DNA of 17,392 nucleotides from Actinomycetota bacterium (GTDB lineage: Bacteria > Actinomycetota > Actinomycetes > Nanopelagicales > Nanopelagicaceae). Location of the stretch: contig WLMP01000010.1 of NCBI GenBank assembly GCA_009700155.1, forward strand, positions 1 to 17,392. The letters run 5' to 3'. The first letter of the stretch is position 1, and each line of letters opens with the position of its first letter. The translations under genes and the position numbers were made by a program. Shown piece after piece: positions 1 through 7,385 of this stretch. The notes beneath the pieces are model-generated. The model searched no databases, was not told the origin of the DNA, and was given only the letters and a program-made list of their open reading frames with translations.

Positions 1-268
1 CATTCCAAGTTGCAACCAAAAGAACTGTGGCTGCAATCATTAATACATAATCAGGCAGATCAATTCCACCTTTTCGATAAGCATGAGCAATTTCTCTAAT
101 TCCGATCATTATTACAACCCAAATAAGAGCAAAAAATAGCAATGGGGCTATTGCGATCGTGCCAAAAATTAATCCAAGTAGTAAAAGTGAGACAAAGATA
201 GAAGGAATTAGCTTACGGCCTGCTCGCTTATTTATCGCATCATTAATCGCGTGCAGATCAGCCATCAT
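1..268 (-). CDS. cdsA: Phosphatidate cytidylyltransferase, N-terminal part (cut by window edge)
   Basis: This is the N-terminal 89 codons of a membrane protein that continues beyond the left edge. CdsA converts phosphatidic acid and CTP to CDP-diacylglycerol, the precursor of the phospholipids, in the cytoplasmic membrane. A short polar N-terminus ending in NKRAGRK is followed by hydrophobic segments at about residues 20-40, 41-58 and 72-88, which fits the multi-span start of the family. The call also rests on position, since cdsA directly follows frr in actinobacteria. The catalytic C-terminal signature is outside the window, so the identification is not confirmed by active-site residues. 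The first ATG shares one base with the frr stop (TAATG). A second ATG immediately after it (265) has slightly better spacing from the AGAGG at 273-277, so the true start could be either. Confidence 0.8.
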   Translation of the reverse strand, partial: MMADLHAINDAINKRAGRKLIPSIFVSLLLLGLIFGTIAIAPLLFFALIWVVIMIGIREIAHAYRKGGIDLPDYVLMIAATVLLVATWN

Positions 269-831
269 TAGACCTCTAGCAACTCTACTTCTTTATGCTT
301 TAGCAACTCATCAATTTTTGTTACATGCTCACCAGTTACTTTTTCTAACTCTTTTTCTGCTCTTGCTAAATCATCTTTACCGACTTTGCCATCTTTTTCT
401 AACTTTTCCATAGATTCTTTAGCACCTCTTCGAATTGCACGAATTGCAACTCTTGAATCTTCAGCCTTTGCCTTTGCAACTTTAATAAATTCTTTACGGC
501 GCTCTTCAGTTAGTTGTGGAAAGTTAACTCTTATTACTGTGCCATCTGAACCAGGATTAACACCAAGATCTGAATCTCTAATTGCTTTTTCAATGGCAGC
601 CATTGCCCCTTTGTCATAGGGAGTAATTAAGGCAAGTCTGGCCTCTGGAACTTGAACGGTAGCAAGTTGAGCGAGTGGTGTACCAGTGCCATAGTAATCA
701 ACCATTAGCTTTGCAAACATAGATGGATGGGCTCTGCCTGTGCGAATTGTGGCAAAATCTTCTTTGGCAACATCAATTGCCTTATTCATTTTGCTATTGC
801 ACTCTGATAAGAATGTGTTCAAATCTGACAT
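268..831 (-). CDS. frr: Ribosome recycling factor
   Basis: The 187-residue product matches the usual length of RRF. With EF-G it splits the post-termination ribosome complex so that subunits can be reused. Family features seen are the N-terminal helix with the conserved IRTGRAHPS block (residues about 29-37), the beta-rich middle with ATVQVPEARLALITPYDK, the VRVNFP-like segment IRVNFPQLTEERRKE, and the long charged C-terminal helices ending in KIDELLKHKE. The start has a good Shine-Dalgarno sequence (AGGGAG at 838-843, 6 nt from ATG). It lies 59 bp downstream of pyrH, with no terminator visible between them, and its stop overlaps the cdsA start by one base. It is therefore part of the rpsB-tsf-pyrH-frr-cdsA run. 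Confidence 0.97.
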   Translation of the reverse strand: MSDLNTFLSECNSKMNKAIDVAKEDFATIRTGRAHPSMFAKLMVDYYGTGTPLAQLATVQVPEARLALITPYDKGAMAAIEKAIRDSDLGVNPGSDGTVIRVNFPQLTEERRKEFIKVAKAKAEDSRVAIRAIRRGAKESMEKLEKDGKVGKDDLARAEKELEKVTGEHVTKIDELLKHKEVELLEV

Positions 832-890
832 GTAATTCTCCCTTTAATTAAGACAACTCTACTGGACATCTTCGACTGATAAAATTAGGC

Positions 891-1607
891 TTAATTAACC
901 AGCGTGCCTATGTTTTCGCCAGTTACTGCGCGCTTGATATTGCCCTTATTTTTTAGGTCAAAAACAACTATTGGCAGTTTATTCTCACGACATAATGAAA
1001 ACGCAGCAGCATCTGCTACTGCAAGTGATTTACTCAAAACTTCATCATAGGAAACAGAGTCAAACTTCTTTGCATTTTTATCTTTGCGTGGATCAGCATC
1101 ATAAACACCATCTACTCCACTTTTGGCTAGCAGTAATGCCTCTACGCCAATTTCAAGTGCCCGTTGGGCTGCAACAGTATCGGTTGTAAAAAATGGCATA
1201 CCTGCGCCAGCACCAAAAATTACAACTCTTCCTTTTTCTAGATGGCGAATAGCTCTACGCGGAACATATGGCTCTGCTACCTGTCCCATAGTTATTGCAG
1301 TTTGAACCCGAGTTTCAATTCCCTCTTTTTCTAGAAAATCTTGTAACGCTAAACAGTTCATGACTGTACCTAGCATTCCAATGTAATCTGCGCGAGCGCG
1401 ATCCATACCGCGCTGTTGAAGTTCAACTCCCCTGAAGTAATTTCCGCCACCAATTACAATTGCTACTTGAACTCCAGATCTGACTACATCTGCGATTTGA
1501 TTTGCAACATCATGAACGACATCGGGATCAACACCGATACCTTTTTCACCGCCAAATACCTCACCAGATAATTTAAGGAGTACTCGTTTATAACTCTTAC
1601 GTGGCAT
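891..1607 (-). CDS. pyrH: UMP kinase
   Basis: PyrH phosphorylates UMP to UDP with ATP and is the bacterial hexameric UMP kinase of the amino-acid kinase fold. The N-terminal [12 protein letters not shown] block carries the phosphate-binding Lys12 and the Gly-rich turn. [26 protein letters not shown], [31 protein letters not shown] and [18 protein letters not shown] are further family blocks. I place the start at the ATG at 1607 (238 aa), because AGGGAG lies 5 nt upstream of it. The GTG at 1613 would sit on the Shine-Dalgarno sequence itself. The gene lies 35 bp after tsf and 59 bp before frr, the standard order that joins pyrimidine nucleotide supply to the translation operon. Confidence 0.97.
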   Translation of the reverse strand: MPRKSYKRVLLKLSGEVFGGEKGIGVDPDVVHDVANQIADVVRSGVQVAIVIGGGNYFRGVELQQRGMDRARADYIGMLGTVMNCLALQDFLEKEGIETRVQTAITMGQVAEPYVPRRAIRHLEKGRVVIFGAGAGMPFFTTDTVAAQRALEIGVEALLLAKSGVDGVYDADPRKDKNAKKFDSVSYDEVLSKSLAVADAAAFSLCRENKLPIVVFDLKNKGNIKRAVTGENIGTLVN

Positions 1608-1642
1608 GAGCACTCCCTAATTTAATTATTTATAAGTGAAGT

Positions 1643-2470
1643 TTACTGACCTACACGGAATCTATTGAAGGCAGACACGGCTGTCTTAGCCTCATCTAGG
1701 ATTTGTTGAACAGTTTTCTTTGCATCCTTTGCGAATGCTTGCTCAAGCAGGGACACTTCTTTAACAAACCCAGTTACCCGGCCTTCAACAATCTTTGCAA
1801 TAGAGGCCTCTGGCTTTCCTTCAGTACGAGCTGTCTCCTCTGCAAGTCTGCGCTCCTTAGCAATCTCATCTGCTGGAACCTGGTCACGACTTACAAATAA
1901 TGGAGCAAATGCGGCAATATGTTGAGCAATATCTTTACCAACAGATTCAGCAGCACTCTTTAGCTGAACTAACACACCAACTTGTGGTGGCAGATCTGGT
2001 GAGGTCTTGTGTAGGTAAAGGGAGACTGGTGAGCCAGTTAAAACGCTAATGCGCTTAATCTCAATCTTCTCACCCAACATCGCATTTCCTTCATCAATTA
2101 CCTCTTGCACAGTTTTACCAGAGTTAACTTTAGAGGCTAAAAATTTATCTAGCTCACCGATTTTTGATGAGGCTAGATGGTTTAGAAGTTCATCAGCTAG
2201 TGCTTGAAACTTCTCACCTTTTGCCACGAAGTCAGTCTCACAATTTAGTTCAAGCATTACGCCAAGATCGCCCTCAGCTTTTGCAGTTACTAAACCATTT
2301 GAGGTAGCTCTACCCTCGCGCTTGGTAACACCTTTTTGACCTTTAACGCGAATGATCTCTACCGCTTTTTGGTAATCACCATTTGCTTCATCTAATGCTT
2401 TCTTGCAATCTAACATTCCGGCAGCTGTTTGCTCCCGTAGTTTCTTAACATCCTCTGCTGTGTATGACAA
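1643..2470 (-). CDS. tsf: Translation elongation factor Ts
   Basis: EF-Ts is the guanine-nucleotide exchange factor that regenerates EF-Tu-GTP. The N-terminal UBA-like region carries LREQTAAGMLDCKKAL, and the second family signature ELNCETDFVAK is intact. The coiled C-terminal part ends with an NRFRVGQ tail, as in actinobacterial EF-Ts. Start choice: a GTG at 2479 would overlap rpsB by 8 nt but has no Shine-Dalgarno sequence. The TTG at 2470 gives an N-terminus SYTAEDVKKLRE that aligns with the usual family start, and AGGTG lies 6 nt upstream of it. I prefer TTG (275 aa) and regard GTG (278 aa) as the alternative. With the TTG start only one base separates it from the rpsB stop, so translation is almost certainly coupled. 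Confidence 0.95.
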   Translation of the reverse strand: MSYTAEDVKKLREQTAAGMLDCKKALDEANGDYQKAVEIIRVKGQKGVTKREGRATSNGLVTAKAEGDLGVMLELNCETDFVAKGEKFQALADELLNHLASSKIGELDKFLASKVNSGKTVQEVIDEGNAMLGEKIEIKRISVLTGSPVSLYLHKTSPDLPPQVGVLVQLKSAAESVGKDIAQHIAAFAPLFVSRDQVPADEIAKERRLAEETARTEGKPEASIAKIVEGRVTGFVKEVSLLEQAFAKDAKKTVQQILDEAKTAVSAFNRFRVGQ

Positions 2471-2471
2471 C

Positions 2472-3287
2472 TTAAGCACCTGCAGTTTCAGTTGGTTCTT
2501 TGATTAAATCTTTCTCCCAGTCAGCAAGTGGTTGCTCAGCTGTCTTTTCTGCAGCAGCTGCAGCCTCTGCGGCAGCCTTATCGGCAACCTTTGCTGCATT
2601 TGCAGACCTAACTTGTAATCCAGCCACAATTGCATCGGTCATTACCCGAGTTAAAAGCGCGATAGAACGAATCGCATCATCATTTCCTGGAATCTTAAAA
2701 TCAACCTCATCTGGATCACAATTAGTATCCAAGATGGCGATAACTGGAATACCAAGTTTTTTAGCCTCAGCAACTGCCAAGTGCTCCTTCTTAGTATCTA
2801 CTACCCAAATAGCTGCAGGTAGCTTGGTCATATTACGAATACCATCTAAGTTTTTATTTAACTTCTCGCGCTCGCGGCGAAGAACTAGTAACTCTTTTTT
2901 AGTTAGTAGCTGATCATTTGCACTCTCAAGTGCTTCTAACTCTTTAAGTCTTAATACGCGCTTGTAAACAGTTGGGAAGTTAGTAAGCATTCCACCTAAC
3001 CAACGCTCTGTTACATATGGCATTCCAACTCTGGCAGATTGCTGCTTAATTGGCTCATGTGCCTGCTTTTTTGTTCCTACGAAAAGCACATGCCCACCCT
3101 TAGCAACTGCATCTTTAATAAACTCATAAGCAGCATCAATTAGTGCTAATGATTGTTGGATATCGATAATGTAGATACCGTTGCGCTCAGTGAAGATATA
3201 GCGCTTCATCTTTGGATTCCATCGACGAGTCTGATGTCCAAAATGCACACCACTGTCGAGAAGTTCTCGCATTGTTACAACTGCCAT
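2472..3287 (-). CDS. rpsB: 30S ribosomal protein S2
   Basis: The product is ribosomal protein S2, a component of the small subunit. The first residues [19 protein letters not shown], the [10 protein letters not shown] and [12 protein letters not shown] blocks, RWLGGMLTN (residues 95-103) and the later [12 protein letters not shown] segment are family hallmarks. The start at 3287 (271 aa) is chosen because GGAG at 3297-3300 is 9 nt upstream and the N-terminus matches the family. The reading frame extends upstream to 3311, but those extra codons would cover the Shine-Dalgarno sequence. The C-terminus has an Ala-rich tail of about 40 residues typical of actinobacterial S2. It is the first gene of the rpsB-tsf-pyrH-frr-cdsA operon and has a structured 5' leader. 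Confidence 0.98.
   Translation of the reverse strand: MAVVTMRELLDSGVHFGHQTRRWNPKMKRYIFTERNGIYIIDIQQSLALIDAAYEFIKDAVAKGGHVLFVGTKKQAHEPIKQQSARVGMPYVTERWLGGMLTNFPTVYKRVLRLKELEALESANDQLLTKKELLVLRREREKLNKNLDGIRNMTKLPAAIWVVDTKKEHLAVAEAKKLGIPVIAILDTNCDPDEVDFKIPGNDDAIRSIALLTRVMTDAIVAGLQVRSANAAKVADKAAAEAAAAAEKTAEQPLADWEKDLIKEPTETAGA
2477..2481 (-). promoter_or_regulatory. Ribosome binding site that decides the tsf start
   Basis: AGGTG, inside the last codons of rpsB, lies 6 nt upstream of the TTG at 2470. No comparable sequence precedes the GTG at 2479. This supports the TTG start and direct coupling of tsf to the end of rpsB translation. Confidence 0.5.
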
Positions 3288-3340
3288 GACGGCACACTCC
3301 TTTTCGCTCAATTATCACTTACATAAAGTAGTAATGAGCA

Positions 3341-3390
3341 CTCGGTTTGTGATCTAGCAATTTGCTAAATCCCTAGCATCTAGAACCGAG
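3341..3390 (-). promoter_or_regulatory. Structured RNA element in the rpsB 5' leader (candidate autoregulatory site)
   Basis: Read on the minus strand as RNA, CUCGGUU (3390-3384) pairs perfectly with AACCGAG (3347-3341). Inside it CUAG (3383-3380) pairs with CUAG (3357-3354), and UGCUA (3378-3374) pairs with UAGCA (3367-3363) around a GGGAUU loop. A mutually exclusive hairpin, UAGCAA (3367-3362) with UUGCUA (3360-3355), is also possible. The element ends about 50 nt before the rpsB start. S2 is known to repress its own leader in other bacteria, for example gammaproteobacteria. That this element does the same is inference from position and structure. Confidence 0.5.
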
Positions 3391-3407
3391 TAGTTATCTC
3401 TAACTAC
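3390..3407 (-). promoter_or_regulatory. Stem-loop with GAGA tetraloop in the rpsB leader
   Basis: GUAGUUA (3407-3401) and UAACUAC (3396-3390) form a perfect 7-bp stem closed by a GAGA loop, a GNRA-class tetraloop. It abuts the longer stem at 3341-3390, sharing one base, so the two would stack or exchange at that position. There is no U-tract after it, so it is not a terminator. Its role is unknown; it is likely part of the same leader structure. Confidence 0.45.
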
Positions 3408-3564
3408 ACCGAACAGGTTCATAAGCTCTTAATTAAGTAATTAATTAATCACTTTAAGATGCGTGAAGTCACAAAACTTTTTAAGGTCTTGTGCTGAGGC
3501 AAATCCTACCTGAACTTTTACACCCAAATTTCCACAATTTTGCGCTCAGTAAGGACCCAACTAC

Positions 3565-3735
3565 ATGAGTTTAAAGCAGTATCACCGGGTGCAAATCCTC
3601 TTGATCTTAACCACCCTAGTAGTTGGTTTAATAACCGGTATCTCTATTGGCAACTCTGAGGTTATCAACTGCGAGTTAACATCAGGTGAGTACTGCGCTC
3701 AAATTGAACAGCTAAATCTGCGCCGCAGCTTTTAA
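3565..3735 (+). CDS. Small membrane-anchored peptide of unknown function (56 aa)
   Basis: This is the only plus-strand gene in the window. AAGGAC at 3551-3556 lies 8 nt before the ATG. The first nine residues are polar and basic (KQYHR), followed by an uninterrupted hydrophobic stretch at about residues 10-29 (ILLILTTLVVGLITGISIG). About 27 polar residues follow, with Cys36 and Cys44, and end in LRRSF. This suggests a single-pass protein anchored by an uncleaved signal, with the tail outside and possibly a disulphide; the lack of a small-residue cleavage site is only an impression. It diverges from rpsB, and its last 24 bp overlap the 3' end of the methyltransferase gene. In many actinobacteria a secreted M23-type peptidase gene sits here in the same orientation, so this could be a reduced replacement. 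I do not recognise the protein itself. Confidence 0.6.
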   Translation: MSLKQYHRVQILLILTTLVVGLITGISIGNSEVINCELTSGEYCAQIEQLNLRRSF

Positions 3736-4881
3736 CTCATGCTCTAATAAAGTTGCCAGGTATGGTTTTACCTGCCACTGTTCTAACATTTGAATATATC
3801 TTTGCCTATCAATATCAGATACAGATGAATCACTTTTTACCGCTCTAATCAACAAATTTCTTGCAGTATGTTCACCACCAATAAATTCAACAATATCAAC
3901 TTTATATCCCAGTAACTTTAAAATCTGAGCCCGAAGTGAATCTGTCATCAAATCAACTAACCGCTCTTTTACTAAACCATACTTAGTCAATAATCCCCAA
4001 GGTTCTGGTGATTGCTTTACCTGAGTTTGTAATTGATGCATACAACATGGCGCTGCCATAATTATCTTAGAATTATTCTTTACCGCCCAACTAATTGCAT
4101 CATCGGTTGCTGTGTCGCAGGCATGAAGTGCAATTGCAATATCTACTTTTTGATTAGGTATATCCGTAATTTTGGCTGCCACGAAGTTAGCTTTTACTTT
4201 AAGTTTTGTGGCAACTTTTTCATTATGCTCTTTAGAATCTAATCTCTCATCTACTCCTAAAATTGAGACATTCTGGTACTTATCTTTTAGGAATTCTTGG
4301 ACTGCAAAGGTTAGATAAGCATGGCCGCAACCTAAATCAACAATTGAAATATCTTTTTGATCAGAAATCTGGCCATCAATTAATTGACTCATTAACCTTA
4401 GAAATTCATCGACTTGCTTGTATTTATCCATCTTGGTGGGCTTAATTCTTCCCAACATATCTGACATTTCTAAGGCTTTAAATATTTGATTAGATTCAGG
4501 TAGCATCCGTTGCTTTTGTCGATCATGGGATAGCTCTCTTGTTAACTTCACTTTACTAATACCTGCTATTGCCTGATCTTTTTTTGAAACTCTTACCGAA
4601 TAGGATTCCGTCGTAGTATCCACCTGTAGGTTGGCATATCCGGATAAAAATAGTGGTTCAAAGTTAAAATCCATCTCTACATTTTTTGTTATATCTTTCT
4701 TTCCATCACTACTTACTATTTGTAGCTTTAATTCATCTTTGATTAATACCGGCTTAATATCTACTCGCTCATAATCTGGTTGCATATTTCGCCGTTGCCC
4801 ACTTAAAACTGCTCTAACGAATAGTGGATCTTCTAATCTAGTTAATAACTGTTTAACAGCATCTGATAATTCAATCTTCAT
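3712..4881 (-). CDS. SAM-dependent methyltransferase, Methyltransf_32-like, substrate unknown
   Basis: The 389-residue protein has a class I methyltransferase core at about residues 150-345. Motif I is VDLGCGHAYL (181-190), the motif II acidic residue lies in GVDERLDS (209-216), and the motif IV-like block is LHACDTATDDAI (252-263). A distinctive APCCMHQL follows (277-284), and EHTARNLLIRA (337-347) comes near the end. HDRQKQRML (119-127) and KYKQVDEF (153-160) precede the core. The first ~115 residues form a separate N-terminal region with beta-rich segments such as VDIKPVLIKDELKLQ. The Pro-Cys-Cys block resembles Methyltransf_32 proteins, a family with eukaryotic GSTCD and RRNAD1 relatives; no substrate is assigned here. 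It starts 4 bp after the xerC stop (AAGGG about 9 nt upstream, inside xerC), so it is the last gene of the BCAA run. No terminator with a U-tract follows it. Confidence 0.75.
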   Translation of the reverse strand: MKIELSDAVKQLLTRLEDPLFVRAVLSGQRRNMQPDYERVDIKPVLIKDELKLQIVSSDGKKDITKNVEMDFNFEPLFLSGYANLQVDTTTESYSVRVSKKDQAIAGISKVKLTRELSHDRQKQRMLPESNQIFKALEMSDMLGRIKPTKMDKYKQVDEFLRLMSQLIDGQISDQKDISIVDLGCGHAYLTFAVQEFLKDKYQNVSILGVDERLDSKEHNEKVATKLKVKANFVAAKITDIPNQKVDIAIALHACDTATDDAISWAVKNNSKIIMAAPCCMHQLQTQVKQSPEPWGLLTKYGLVKERLVDLMTDSLRAQILKLLGYKVDIVEFIGGEHTARNLLIRAVKSDSSVSDIDRQRYIQMLEQWQVKPYLATLLEHELKAAAQI

Positions 4882-4885
4882 CTAG

Positions 4886-5785
4886 TTACGCCCTTGGATG
4901 GGCTTGTTTATAAGCTGACTGCAACCGCTCTGGCGATACGTGGGTATATATCTGAGTAGTTGCAAGGGATGCGTGCCCCAATATTTCTTGCACAGTTCTA
5001 AGATCTGCGCCTCCTTCAAGTAAGTGTGTAGCCGCGCTATGCCGAAGACCATGTGGCCCCATAGTTGCACCAACTGCCTTCATAGCCTCATAGACAACTT
5101 GGCGCACAGTTCTTTGATCTATTCGCTTGCCTCTAGATCCTAAGAAAACTGCAGCTTGTGATAATTGATTTGCAAACTCGCCTCTGCCATTTTTTAAATA
5201 ACTTGAAAGTGCATTCATTGCTGGAATTCCAAGCGGAACTACCCGCTGCTTACTAGCTTTTCCAATTACATTCAAAGTGTTTCTAGAGTTATCAATATCG
5301 CTAATATCAAGACCGCATAATTCAGATACTCGAATACCAGAGCCATATAAAACTTCTAGAATTGCTAGGTCGCGAAAATTTAAAGCAGTTGGCTCTTCAG
5401 CAACTCTGACCTCTAATGATTTAATCACTGCCGCAGCCTCATCTATATTTAAAACTTCAGGCAGAACCTTATGCGGCTTTGGAATTGCAAGATTTGCACC
5501 CAAATCTGAAGTTAACCAACCATTTGCTGCTGCCCAATTCGTAAAAGCTCGAATTGAAACAATTCTTCTTGTTAATGTTGCTCTAGCAACACCGGTGCTT
5601 TGTAAGTTAGCAAGCCAAGATCTAATATGTTCAATCTCTAATTGATTGAACTCAACTATGCCTAGTTTTTCCATATGCTTTAAAAATGACTCTAAATCTG
5701 TAACATAACCTCGAATTGAATTATCAGATAGATTTCTAACTAGAGCTAAGTGCTCCTCATACTGGGTTACTAAGGCCGCTGACAT
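4886..5785 (-). CDS. xerC: Tyrosine recombinase XerC
   Basis: XerC-type recombinases resolve chromosome dimers at dif together with a XerD partner. The 299-residue length is standard. An N-terminal SAM-like core-binding domain occupies about residues 1-88 and the catalytic domain about 105-299. All catalytic residues are present: Arg152 (GSGIRVSEL), Lys176 (GKASKQR), His245 and Arg248 (PHGLRHSAATH), His271 (GHASLATTQIYTH) and the nucleophile Tyr280. XerC rather than an integrase is supported by compact length, the host-like composition and the location near rpsB, as in other actinobacteria. XerD cannot be fully excluded. It begins 10 bp after cimA with no clear Shine-Dalgarno sequence, so its translation probably depends on coupling to cimA. 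The stop is followed at once by a second stop (TAACTAG). Confidence 0.92.
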   Translation of the reverse strand: MSAALVTQYEEHLALVRNLSDNSIRGYVTDLESFLKHMEKLGIVEFNQLEIEHIRSWLANLQSTGVARATLTRRIVSIRAFTNWAAANGWLTSDLGANLAIPKPHKVLPEVLNIDEAAAVIKSLEVRVAEEPTALNFRDLAILEVLYGSGIRVSELCGLDISDIDNSRNTLNVIGKASKQRVVPLGIPAMNALSSYLKNGRGEFANQLSQAAVFLGSRGKRIDQRTVRQVVYEAMKAVGATMGPHGLRHSAATHLLEGGADLRTVQEILGHASLATTQIYTHVSPERLQSAYKQAHPRA

Positions 5786-5795
5786 GATCAGCAGA

Positions 5796-7385
5796 TTACT
5801 CGGGTTTACGCCCTTGTCTTAGTAAGCCATAGGTAACCGCGTCATCTAATGCCATTGCTGAGGCTGCGATCACATTCTCATGAACACCAACTGTGCTCCA
5901 ATCACCCTCGCCATCGCTAGTTTCAACTAAAACTCTAGTAACCGCACCAGTTCCAAGCCGACCCTCTAATATGCGGACTTTGTAATCGGTTAGCTCTAAT
6001 TTTGAAAGCTCAGGGTAGAACTTCTCAAGTCCAGAGCGAAGTGCATTATCTATTGCATTAACTGGGCCGTTTCCCACTCCAGTTGCAGATATTGATTCAT
6101 TTTTTGCATTTATCTTTACAGTGGCTTTTGATGTTACCTTGCCAGATTCATCTTGATGGACTGTTGTCTGCCAATCTTCGATTGTGAAAAAGCTTGGCCT
6201 CTTACCAAGAACTTCAGTTCGCAGAAGTAACTCGAATGATGCATCAGCTGCCTCAAATGTAAAGCCTTTTCCTTCAAGATCTTTAACCTTATCAACGACT
6301 CTGCCAACTAAATCTTTATCTCCACCCAAATCAATTCCAAGTTCAGCAGATTTAAGTTCGATTGAAGCACGTCCTGCCATTTCTGAGACCAACATTCGCA
6401 TGTCATTACCAACTGACTCTGGCGTTTCATGTTGATACATCATTGGATCAACCTTTATGGCTGAAGCATGTAATCCTGCTTTGTGTGCAAATGCTGAGGT
6501 GCCAACATATGGCTGGCGCGCACTTGGTGCAACATTTGTAATTTCAGCAACTGCATGAGAAATTCTAAATGCCTCTTGTAATTTACCAGCTGGCAAAACA
6601 TTTTTTTCTTTCTTTAATTCTAGATTTGCAATGATATTTACTAAATCAGCATTTCCAGTTCGCTCTCCATACCCATTTAAAGTTCCTTGAACGTGAGTAA
6701 CACCGGCTGAGATTGCAGCTAAAGAGTTAGCAACTGCACATCCTGTGTCATTATGACAATGAATTCCAAGGCGAGCACTTGATGCACTCAATACCTCATG
6801 AACAATATTTGATAACTCATCTGGCAACATTCCGCCATTGGTATCGCAAAGTGCGACAACATCAGCACCTGCTTCAACTGCAGCCCTTACAACCTCAAGT
6901 GCATAGACTTTGTTTGACAAATAGCCATCAAAAAAATGCTCAGCATCTAGAAATACTCGCTGCCCGCCAGATTTTAAGAACTTAATAGAATCAGTAATCA
7001 TTGCTAGGTTTTCATCAAGATGTGTTTTTAATGCTAAATCAACATGCCGATCATGACTTTTTGCCACAAGTGTTACAACTGGTGCTTTGGAATCTTGTAA
7101 TGCTCTTAGCAGCTGATCATCTGCTGCTTTAACACCAGGGCGTCTAGTTGCACCGAAAGCAACAAAGGTTGCATTCTTAAGTTTGAGTTCAGTTTGAGCT
7201 AACTTAAAAAACTCAGTGTCCTTTGGATTTGCACCAGGCCATCCGCCCTCGATAAATCCCACACCTAGGTCATCTAAATGCCGGGCAATCGTCAGCTTGT
7301 CATGAACTGAAAGATTTAATCCCTCTTGTTGGGCACCATCACGTAATGTGGTGTCATAAATATGAAACGAATCATTAACGGCCAT
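5796..7385 (-). CDS. cimA: (R)-citramalate synthase
   Basis: CimA condenses acetyl-CoA with pyruvate to (R)-citramalate, the first step of the threonine-independent route to 2-oxobutyrate and isoleucine. The 529-residue protein starts with the DRE-TIM metallolyase signature YDTTLRDGAQQEG (residues 10-22). The CimA-type block GGWPGANPKDTEFF follows at 47-60, then the metal-binding IHCHNDTG (208-215) and GNADL. AFAHKAGLHASAI (299-310) leads into the linker. A C-terminal allosteric LeuA-dimer domain (about 400-520) contains VRILEGRLGTGAVTRVLVE. The GWPGANPKD block and short linker favour CimA over 2-isopropylmalate synthase LeuA; a dual or leucine role is the alternative. The start ATG shares a base with the ilvE stop (TAATG), showing tight coupling. 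Confidence 0.9.
   Translation of the reverse strand: MAVNDSFHIYDTTLRDGAQQEGLNLSVHDKLTIARHLDDLGVGFIEGGWPGANPKDTEFFKLAQTELKLKNATFVAFGATRRPGVKAADDQLLRALQDSKAPVVTLVAKSHDRHVDLALKTHLDENLAMITDSIKFLKSGGQRVFLDAEHFFDGYLSNKVYALEVVRAAVEAGADVVALCDTNGGMLPDELSNIVHEVLSASSARLGIHCHNDTGCAVANSLAAISAGVTHVQGTLNGYGERTGNADLVNIIANLELKKEKNVLPAGKLQEAFRISHAVAEITNVAPSARQPYVGTSAFAHKAGLHASAIKVDPMMYQHETPESVGNDMRMLVSEMAGRASIELKSAELGIDLGGDKDLVGRVVDKVKDLEGKGFTFEAADASFELLLRTEVLGKRPSFFTIEDWQTTVHQDESGKVTSKATVKINAKNESISATGVGNGPVNAIDNALRSGLEKFYPELSKLELTDYKVRILEGRLGTGAVTRVLVETSDGEGDWSTVGVHENVIAASAMALDDAVTYGLLRQGRKPE

Larger units (their letters stand above)
3288..3564. other. Divergent spacer between rpsB and the 56-aa gene
   Basis: This 277-bp spacer must hold the promoters for rpsB (minus) and for the small plus-strand gene. 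The rpsB-proximal half holds the leader hairpins. The middle is very AT-rich, with the palindrome CTTAATTAAG at 3428-3437 and the adjoining near-palindrome GTAATTAATTAATCAC at 3437-3452. A TTGTGA at 3474-3469 (minus) resembles a -35 box, but I could not pair it with a convincing -10, so no promoter is assigned. I found no supportable open reading frame here on either strand. Confidence 0.4.

Noticed and set aside
2500..2913. Plus-strand open frame of 137 codons inside rpsB
   Set aside because: Antisense to rpsB; its Ala/Ser-rich content simply mirrors the Ala-rich S2 tail.
3446..3545. Minus-strand stretch upstream of rpsB that stays open for about 30 codons and ends in TAA
   Set aside because: It has a stop just upstream, no usable start codon and no family resemblance; length is within chance expectation for AT-rich spacer.
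3752..3776. Hairpin CAGGTA...TACCTG just downstream of the 56-aa gene, considered as its terminator
   Set aside because: Only 6 perfect base pairs, inside the methyltransferase coding sequence, and no U-tract follows on the plus strand.
4886..5785. xerC considered as a phage or integrative-element integrase
   Set aside because: No attachment repeats, tRNA gene, excisionase or foreign-looking genes nearby; length and tight operon packing fit a chromosomal XerC.
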